A DNA stretch of 64,000 nucleotides from Paraphoma chrysanthemicola. Lineage: Eukaryota > Ascomycota > Dothideomycetes > Pleosporales > Phaeosphaeriaceae. Below, one piece after another: positions 57,661 to 64,000 of this stretch. Below the pieces are notes generated by a model. The model saw only the letters and a list, made by a program, of their open reading frames with translations. It had not been told where the DNA came from and made no database searches. The stretch is from NCBI GenBank assembly GCA_020744225.1, contig JAGMWG010000024.1, forward strand, positions 464,511-528,510, read 5' to 3'. Position 1 is the stretch's first letter. Each line of letters opens with the position of its first letter. The translations under genes were made by a program, and so were the position numbers.

Positions 57661-57744
57661 AACCGAGACGACGCGACTATTTAGGCCTAACTAAGACGAC
57701 GCGACTATTTAGGCCTAACTAATATGAGGCAGGGTTTTAGGCCT
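57661..57744. repeat. 28-bp tandem repeat, three copies
   Basis: Units start AACTAAGACGACGCGACTAT and end TTAGGCCT. The first two are near identical and the third has diverged. It marks the edge between the AT-rich block and the helicase locus. Confidence 0.85.
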
Positions 57745-57864
57745 AATTTTCGCCAAATATCGCTTAACGTTAGGGTTTCCTACTTTTCGCACGGCAATTC
57801 TGAGACCCGAAACCCACTTCATCAACCCCCCAAAACCCAAGAACTTCTAACTATTATCCATTAA

Positions 57865-59868
57865 TATTTAGTACAGATTCATCTTAAAATTACATGCACA
57901 ATCAATCTCTAGAGTTGCAGCACATCAGTCTTGTGTTGCGTCGTTGAAATCACTGCTGCAGACACAGAGGACGTTGAGATAGAGAACCCCATCTAGGACA
58001 GCCGAGCAGCTGTCACGCAAGCTAAGCAGCAAATCAACAACAGCGCACGTTGCGCAAACGACCGACAATGGCCGCAGAAAATTACTAGAGAGAACTGCAA
58101 CACTGTTATCTGCTTTCTTAAAGAATTTAGCGTTCTTGTGTGCAAACAGCACTATACAGGAGTTGTTAATCTTGACAGGTACTTACGAGAACAGCATGGA
58201 ACCCCCATTGCACAGCGACGACAAGTACTAGAGCACTTTACACAATTTTCTGTTGTCAATCCAAGTACAGTCGAACTGCCAGAGGAGCCCGCAGCGCTCA
58301 TTCCCAAACTCGGGGCGCCGTTAAGCAGTATGCAGTGCAGAGCGTGCAGCTTCATCACAGTCAGCACGAGCAGCATAAAGACACACTACAGAAAATTGCA
58401 CCAACTTTCTTGGACAGGGGATAAAAGCGCATTGTATTCAACTGTGAAAGTTCAGACGTTTTTCAGCAGCAGGGGGTTGCAGAAATATTTTATTGTTGAT
58501 TTAGGTACTGAAAACAATATTAAGAATTCCGAAAGATTGAAACCAAACCAGGTTACTCAGCAGCAGCTTAGCGATTATCAAAAAGTGCGAAAACAGATTA
58601 ACGACGACATGCAAGTAATGAAAGAGGCAGCAAAGACTAATAAAACTAGCTGGTTCACGAGAACAAAGTAGTTGCCGTTTCTAAAAGGCCGCAATCTCGC
58701 TCATCTAGGCTACGCAGCCCGCTTACCCAATCGCAACGAGGCAAAGCTACGTCTTGCTGCTAAGCTAACAGAAAAATTAATTAAGCAGAGTGTGAGGGGG
58801 CTAGCGACACTTCCAGATAAGACACGGCAATAGCTCAAAAGTGCAAAGCAGACAGAGGTTAATATACGTCCGTTAGCGCGAATGCAGAACTCTGAGAGTC
58901 AAGCAACGTACGCTGGCTACATAGTCCGATTTGTGTGCTTCTATCTCCGCATCATCACCAACGAAGAGCGTCGAGTAGATGAATTTTTATCACAAGAGTC
59001 TCAGCTTGTTAACAGCAGTAATAAGAAAAGCAGCGAGGATAGCAGCACGGAGAGCGAGTGCAACAACAGTAGCAAGGACAATAACGCTGAAAGCTCCAAC
59101 AACAACAGCATTGCGCCGCCGCGCACACCGCGCAAGAATACGCAAGTTAACAAACTAAAAGACGCGCGGGAGCTGTTTACGTGGAAGGGCGATCAGAAGG
59201 CGCTGGCAATGCAGCTCTAGCTGACGCTAGACGACAGCAACGCGACCGCTCAGACGAGCGCTCTGCTTAACTCGCTAACTTCATTTATTCTTACGGGGTA
59301 TAGTAATAACGCGATGTCGACTAGTCTAGTGCAGTATCTCGCCGTGCTAGGCATAGACACGCAGACGAACCGCTTGCGCACAGCAAAGAATTACTCGTAC
59401 ATGCTAGCTAGCGTTGTGTACTATACCCGGGTGCTAGCTGTTAAAAAGTTGCTTCCGGCAGCTAAACGTAAAGATCAGACAGAGGAAGATCGCGATCGAT
59501 TCTTAGATATGCGCAAGAAGTATCTAGCAGACGGCTCGTACAGTCCAATGAGTGCAATGCTTAGTCTGCTAGCATACGGCAAGCACGCAGCGATGAACGA
59601 AGAGAACGCTGGCAACACTTCTTAGTCGCCCGACAAGAAGACTTTCTATCTTAACGGTCAGCCAATCGAGGTTCAACGCTTCTGCAAGATAGCACAGAGC
59701 ATGGAGGCTAAGTTGGTGGAGCGATTCTAGCAGCTGTGCTAGGTCAACAATGTTGCTGACCGCTTTGCAATTGATCTAGAGCAGATTACAGACGACGTTA
59801 CGTTCACAACGCGGGGCAAGTCTTTTGTAACAACTGCTGGCAACGGTCTGTCTGAAGGGTTGGCTTAG
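57865..59868 (+). pseudogene. 5' half of telomere-linked helicase gene, interrupted only by TAG codons
   Basis: One frame, identical to that of the downstream helicase ORF, reads as protein throughout but is crossed by TAG at 57910, 57994, 58669, 58831, 59218, 59623, 59728, 59740 and 59866. No TAA, TGA or frame change occurs after 57865. The translated parts include FLKEFSVLVCKQHYTGVVNL, resembling the Cys/His start of OrsD-like domains. A C2H2 finger (CRACSFITVSTS...HYRKLH) lies at about 58333-58400. A Ser/Asn-rich acidic linker and a helical region (TAKNYSYMLASVVYYTRVL) follow. The stops fit CAG or TGG changed to TAG by C-to-T at CpA on either strand. The true start codon was not found, and the stop at 57910 may be outside the original gene. 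Confidence 0.8.
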
Positions 59869-62442
59869 ATGCTAAAGCAGGCGCGGAGTACAGAGGGCGG
59901 CATGCGACTGCAGACTTCTGACGGCCGGTGGAGAAGGAAAAAGGTGCGAGAGTATCTGCGCGAGCTAGACCGTTTCAAGGAGCTCAAGCTGTGTTGCGTG
60001 CACGTTGAACAAGGTCAGCCGGCTCGAGGGTCTGAGATTACGACGACACGGCATCGCAACGGACTACTGCAGGACCGCAATTGGTATATCATCGCTGGTA
60101 TGATGGTATCAGTGGTTCGCTACTACAAGTCGCAGTCTCAGTTTGACGCGCCGAAGGTAGTGCCGCGCTTTCTGCCGCCGCGGTTGGGACAGATTATGGC
60201 GCTCTACTTGAGTTACTTGCAGCCGTTTAAAGAGTATCTTGTGGTGCAGGTCTTGGGTGGTGGGGTGCACGACTACATCTGGGGCGACGGGCAGGGGGCA
60301 TGGGGCACCGACCGACTTACAAGGGTGCTGGAGCGCGAGACAGGCAAGCGGCTCGGTGTCAAGCTACATACGCTGGGGTACCGTCACACTGCTGTTGGCA
60401 TTGGCCGGGTCAAAGTGGGCGAGTCATTTGGTCGGGGCTATCAAGACGAGGTGGGGGAGATGGATGAAGCAGAAGTGGACGAAGATCAGGAAGATCTTCT
60501 TGAGCTGCAGAACTCGCGGACAACGTTGATGGGCGTGGGCAACTACAGCGTGTCGATTGACATCGTGAAGCATCTCAGCACGCGGTCGATCGATGCGTTC
60601 CGGGCACTCAGCACGGCGTGGCATCGCTTCTTAGGTGTGGATGGGCAGGCAGCTGAGCACGAAGCGCCGACGCGGCAACGGAAGAGAGCGATGCGGGAGA
60701 GCATGTCTGGGCTGGCGATTCTGCCGAAAGAGAAGGCGGTGCATGTAGAAGACACGCGGGTTACGGCGGTACAGCGAGCGCTACAGAAGGTGTTGGGCAA
60801 ACAAGACGTTGGGTTTCGGTCGATGGAGCAGGAACAGGCACTGTACGCGGTGCTGGACAAGCAGACGCCGCTCGTGGTCGTGCTTCCGACTGGGGGAGGG
60901 AAGAGCTTGCTGTTCACGCTGCCGGCTTGTGTGGAAGAGACGGGCGTGACGGTAGTTGTTGTGCCGTACCGGGCGTTGATTGAGGATCTGGTTGGCCGGA
61001 TTCGCGATGCTGGAGTCGACTGTATGGAATGGAAGCATGGCGAAAGCAACCCGGCGTCCGTAGTGGTTGTCAGTGCGGATGTAGCGGGCGACATGACGAG
61101 CAACGGCAACTTCTTGGGTTATGCTCGGTTGCTGAAAGGCAAGGGGTTGCTGCAGCGGATTGTGGTCGACGAGTGTCATCTGGTGCTGACGGCACGGCAC
61201 TGGCGAGAGAATCTGCTCAAGGTCAAGAATCTGCGACTGCTTGGGTGTCCGATGGTGCTATTGACGGCAACGCTGCCGCCGTTGCAGGAGGGCGAGCTGG
61301 AGGCAAGCATGCTTGTGAAGAATGCAACGTACATCCGGGCCAGTACGGTAAGGCCGAACGCTCGATACTTTGTATCGTGGTGTCAACGCAAGGCGCTAGA
61401 GAATACAGCGCTGTGGATGTGCGAGCGATGGGCTGCAAGGCTGCGGCGGACGGGACAGAAGGGGGTTGTGTATTGTCTCAGCAAGGCGCAGAGCGAGCGG
61501 ATGGCAGAAGCGCTGGGGTGTGCATACTATCACGCGGGCATGGACGCTGACGAGCGGGCTGATCGACTGCAAGAGTGGGTAGAGCATGGTGGGTTGATTG
61601 TAGCTACGTCGGCGCTTGGAACGGGGGTGGACTACGCGGGGATTGTGTACATCTTGCACGTTGGGATGCCGTGGAGCATTACCGACTTCGCTCAGGCAAG
61701 TGGACGTGGAGGACGAGGCGGAGAGGAGGTCGATGTGGTAGTGGTGCTTGAGCAGGGGGAGGTTGAGAAGAGGATGGAGCGAGAGAGCGATGACATAGAG
61801 GTGGTGGCAATGGGGCAGTTTCTGGTTGGGAGCGGGTGCCGACGGGAGCTGATGAGCTCGTATATGGATGTGAAGGGGGTCGGGTGTCGAGAGATAGAGG
61901 CAGTCCGTTGCGATCGATGTGGGGAGGGGGAAGATGCTTGGTTGGAGGAGCAGGAGAATTGGGCTCGCGAATGGGCTACGGTAGAGGAGGCGTTTAGTGA
62001 GCTGCGGAATGGATGTGCAATCTGCTGGATAGTGGGACAGGAGCATGCAGCGAGACAGGAGGATGAATGGAAGAAGCATAGGACGATGCAATGCACGGCG
62101 TGGGAGCACGCAACAGGGGCGGGAGCGGATGAGTTCCGGAAGAAGATGGTGGACCGGACGGTGAAGAATAATTGTCGGCGGTGCTGGGTGAGTCAGAAGT
62201 ACTGCGCAACGGGGGAGGGGATGGACAAGCGGTGTCAGTGGGCGAATGTGGTAGTGCCGCTGGCGTACGCAGCGCGTCTGACTCGGAGGGGCATTGCGAC
62301 AATGGGAGATTGCGGATTTGGGGAGATAGGAGACGATGCATACGCTGGATGGTTAGGGAAGAGGCATAGGGAGGAGGTATGGGGACAGGTGTTTACGAAC
62401 GCGATGGCGATGGCGATTCGGCTTATACTGCAATGCCGTTAG
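59869..62442 (+). CDS. RecQ-type telomere-linked helicase, intact 3' ORF
   Basis: 857 codons begin with an ATG immediately after the last in-frame TAG. Superfamily 2 helicase motifs are complete: motif I VVLPTGGGKSLL with K345, motif Ia VVVPYRALIEDL, DECH at 434-437, motif III LLTATLPP (TAT 466-468), motif V TSALGTGVDYAGI (about 580-592) and motif VI QASGRGGRGG (609-618). Before motif I, the RecQ-type FRSMEQEQALYAVL patch supports RecQ affinity. The C-terminus is cysteine-rich (VRCDRCGEG, NGCAICWIV, NNCRRCW). The position 1.4 kb from the telomere fits fungal TLH genes such as those of Magnaporthe, Ustilago and S. pombe. The + strand is strongly G-rich. The ORF may be expressed alone or be the tail of a longer dead gene. 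Confidence 0.88.
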   Translation: MLKQARSTEGGMRLQTSDGRWRRKKVREYLRELDRFKELKLCCVHVEQGQPARGSEITTTRHRNGLLQDRNWYIIAGMMVSVVRYYKSQSQFDAPKVVPRFLPPRLGQIMALYLSYLQPFKEYLVVQVLGGGVHDYIWGDGQGAWGTDRLTRVLERETGKRLGVKLHTLGYRHTAVGIGRVKVGESFGRGYQDEVGEMDEAEVDEDQEDLLELQNSRTTLMGVGNYSVSIDIVKHLSTRSIDAFRALSTAWHRFLGVDGQAAEHEAPTRQRKRAMRESMSGLAILPKEKAVHVEDTRVTAVQRALQKVLGKQDVGFRSMEQEQALYAVLDKQTPLVVVLPTGGGKSLLFTLPACVEETGVTVVVVPYRALIEDLVGRIRDAGVDCMEWKHGESNPASVVVVSADVAGDMTSNGNFLGYARLLKGKGLLQRIVVDECHLVLTARHWRENLLKVKNLRLLGCPMVLLTATLPPLQEGELEASMLVKNATYIRASTVRPNARYFVSWCQRKALENTALWMCERWAARLRRTGQKGVVYCLSKAQSERMAEALGCAYYHAGMDADERADRLQEWVEHGGLIVATSALGTGVDYAGIVYILHVGMPWSITDFAQASGRGGRGGEEVDVVVVLEQGEVEKRMERESDDIEVVAMGQFLVGSGCRRELMSSYMDVKGVGCREIEAVRCDRCGEGEDAWLEEQENWAREWATVEEAFSELRNGCAICWIVGQEHAARQEDEWKKHRTMQCTAWEHATGAGADEFRKKMVDRTVKNNCRRCWVSQKYCATGEGMDKRCQWANVVVPLAYAARLTRRGIATMGDCGFGEIGDDAYAGWLGKRHREEVWGQVFTNAMAMAIRLILQCR

Positions 62443-62696
62443 GTAGGAGAGTATAGTAAGATGTGGTTAGGGTAAGAATACAAGAAATAGAGATGTGTCC
62501 GCTTACTTGTAGGGTAGGCGCAGAGATAAGAATTCAAAAATTGGCTACTCAGGTAAGGGGTTCAGGGTTATAAATAGAGAATACTCTGTACTAGCAACAG
62601 TAGGACATGAAATAAGAAAAGAAGAAGAGTAAGCCCGCGCTAAGGCGTACAGTGTTATGAGAGATGTTTTATCTTTAATGTGTGATGTCTAACTGG
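62443..62696. other. Spacer downstream of the helicase gene
   Basis: Probable 3' untranslated region, with scattered telomere-like GGTTAGGGTA and GGGTTATAA stretches. No gene. Confidence 0.45.
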
Positions 62697-62935
62697 TTAG
62701 TTGTCTGATGTCGGTTGTCTGATGTCGGTTGTCTGATGTCGGTTGTCTGATGTCGGTTGTCTTTGTCTGATTTTCTGGTTCCGGGTGTCTGATTCCGGGT
62801 GTCTGATTTCCGATGTCTGATTTCTGATTTCTGATCTCTGATTTCTGATTTCTGATTTCTGATTTTCGATTTTCGATTTTCGATTTTCGATTTTCGATTT
62901 TCAATTTTTGATTTTTGATTTCTGAGTTCTGATTT
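62697..62935. repeat. Two adjoining short arrays (14-bp and 7-bp units)
   Basis: Four to five copies of a 14-bp unit (TTGTCTGATGTCGG) are followed by a graded series of 7-bp units: GATTTCT, then GATTTTC, then GATTTTT variants. The units change gradually along the array, as slippage arrays do. The C-poor strand translates into repetitive Asn/Lys/Arg peptides, which are artefacts. Confidence 0.88.
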
Positions 62936-63082
62936 ATGACTTTTACTTGGAGGTAAATATCTGGGGTGGTAGAACAGCTGTTACAGAGAATAACAACACG
63001 TAAGAGAACTACGGAAAAATGAAGTATAAACCGCGCGAATTAGCAAGGTATTATAGGAAGAGCATATGAGGGTAGAGAAAAG

Positions 63083-63745
63083 ACAGGGTAGGCGGCTGGG
63101 CCGTGATACAGAAGAAGAGGGTAAGAATTAGGGTGAGGGGTTTATAGACAGGGTGGGCGGCTGGGCCGTGATACAGAAGAAGAGGGTAAGTATTAGGGTG
63201 AGGGGTTTAAAGACAGGGTGGGCGGCTGGGCCGTGATACAGAAGAAGAGGGTGAGTATTGGGGTGAGAGGTTTAAAGACGGGGTGGGCGGTTGGGCCGTG
63301 ATATAGAAGAAGAGGGTGCAGGGTAAGGGTGAAGGGAAAGACGGGGTGGGCGGTTGGGCCGTGATATAGAAGAAGAGGGTGCAGGGTAAGGGTGAAGGGA
63401 AAGACGGGGTGGGCGGTTGGGCCGTGATATAGAAGAAGAGGGTGCAGGGTAAGGGCGAAGGGAAAGAAAGGGGTGGGCGGTTGGGCCGTGATACAGAAGA
63501 AGAGGGTGCAGGGTAAGGGTGAAGGGAAAGACGGGGTGGGCGGTTGGGCCGTGATATAGAAGAAGAGGGTGCAAGGTAAGGGCGAAGGGAAAGAAAGGGG
63601 TGGGTGGTTGGGCCGTGATATAGAAGAAGAGGGTGCAGGGTAAGGGCGAAGGGAAAGAAAGGGGTGGGCGGTTGGGCCGTGATACAGAAGAAGAGGGTGA
63701 AGGAAAAGACGGGGTGAGTAGTTAGGGTGTGATGTAAAAGAAGAG
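63083..63745. repeat. Subtelomeric minisatellite, ten copies of 63-65 bp plus a partial one
   Basis: The GGGCCGTGAT anchor recurs at 63098, 63163, 63228, 63293, 63356, 63419, 63483, 63546, 63610 and 63673. The four proximal units are 65 bp long and hold telomere-like ATTAGGGTGAGGGG. The distal ones are 63-64 bp and hold GGGTGCAGGGTAAGGG. A degenerate copy follows near 63720. Confidence 0.93.
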
Positions 63746-63772
63746 CGAAACGGCTAACCCGGTGGTCAAGTA

Positions 63773-63846
63773 GAGAACCGCTTAGGTCAGAACGCGGAGC
63801 GTTTGAGAAAGAAAAAGAGAACCGCTTAGGTTAGAACGCGGAGCGT
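63773..63846. repeat. Two-copy direct repeat next to the telomere
   Basis: A 30-bp element starting GAGAACCGCTTAGGT occurs at 63773-63802 and 63817-63846 with one difference (C or T), separated by 14 A/G-rich bases. Confidence 0.85.
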
Positions 63847-63873
63847 AACTGACGAGGACAATTGATGAGGATT

Positions 63874-64000
63874 GGGTTAGGGTTAGGGTTAGGGTTAGGG
63901 TTAGGGTTAGGGTTAGGGTTAGGGTTAGGGTTAGGGTTAGGGTTAGGGTTAGGGTTAGGGTTAGGGTTAGGGTTAGGGTTAGGGTTAGGGTTAGGGTAGG
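63874..64000 (+). repeat. Terminal telomere, about 20 TTAGGG repeats
   Basis: A perfect (TTAGGG)n tract runs to the window edge, with only the last few bases (GGGTAGG) irregular. The G-rich strand runs 5'->3' toward the right, as at a right chromosome end. Confidence 0.98.

Noticed and set aside
58138..58671. Separate 177-codon gene
   Set aside because: It starts at GTG inside a longer frame and continues past the TAG in the same frame into the helicase gene; it is a piece of that gene.
62689..62904. Minus-strand ORF with repeated Asn/Lys/Arg peptides
   Set aside because: It is the translation of the 7-bp and 14-bp repeat arrays; any frame stays open there.
63272..63574. Minus-strand 100-codon ORF with repeated Pro/Ser/Tyr units
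   Set aside because: It translates the 63-65 bp minisatellite; no start context or domain.
1..64000. tRNA, rRNA or other RNA genes
   Set aside because: I scanned for B-box-like GGTTCGA and similar motifs by eye and found none with a plausible cloverleaf; a covariance-model scan would settle it.

Overview
The window is the right end of a chromosome of a filamentous ascomycete. It ends in about 20 TTAGGG repeats. Its genes carry short introns, mostly 46-70 bp, with GT(A/G)AGT donors, CTAAC/CTGAC branch sites and CAG/TAG acceptors. The gene content is typical of Pezizomycotina: HET-domain proteins, secreted DUF1996, DUF4360 and GH11 proteins, coronin and a telomere-linked RecQ-type helicase. 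A plant-associated Dothideomycete, perhaps Pleosporales, is my guess, but no marker here fixes the species. Exon models were built by hand and checked for frame. No tRNA, rRNA or other RNA gene was recognised.

Layout. 0.5-3.3 kb: zinc-finger gene. 4.4-5.2 kb: GH11 xylanase. 9.5-11.9 kb: cysteine-rich small secreted protein and a secreted DUF1996 protein. 12-16 kb: amidase and a PEX11-like peroxin. 16.6-26.3 kb: two HET genes, a frameshifted single-TM gene, a frameshifted unknown gene and coronin. 26.9-28.1 kb: MDR oxidoreductase. 30.7-35 kb: secreted 10-cysteine protein, frameshifted SDR and MFS transporter. 36 kb: SDR relic. 38.5-39.4 kb: SDR. 42.3 kb: DUF4360 protein. 44.6-49 kb: GPR1/FUN34/YaaH acetate-type transporter and Na+/H+ antiporter. 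50.5-52.1 kb: T5orf172 protein, with a decayed partial copy at 46.3 kb. 53.7-54.4 kb: cupin_5 protein. 54.9 kb: HET fragment.

From 55.35 kb the character changes. The HET fragment is cut at an inverted interstitial telomere tract (CCCTAA). A 2.3 kb AT-rich, RIP-like block with a 22-bp minisatellite follows. Then comes a telomere-linked helicase (TLH) locus at 57.9-62.4 kb. Its 5' half is a single preserved frame broken only by TAG codons, and its 3' half is an intact 857-codon helicase ORF. Repeat arrays at 62.7-63.85 kb lead to the terminal telomere.

The genes are mostly independent, and I see no convincing biosynthetic cluster. Two themes stand out. One is secreted or host-facing proteins (GH11, small cysteine-rich protein, DUF1996, DUF4360, the 263-aa secreted protein). 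The other is subtelomeric decay: four single-base frame breaks at 20-33 kb, truncated HET and SDR copies, and nonsense mutations consistent with repeat-induced point mutation (RIP).
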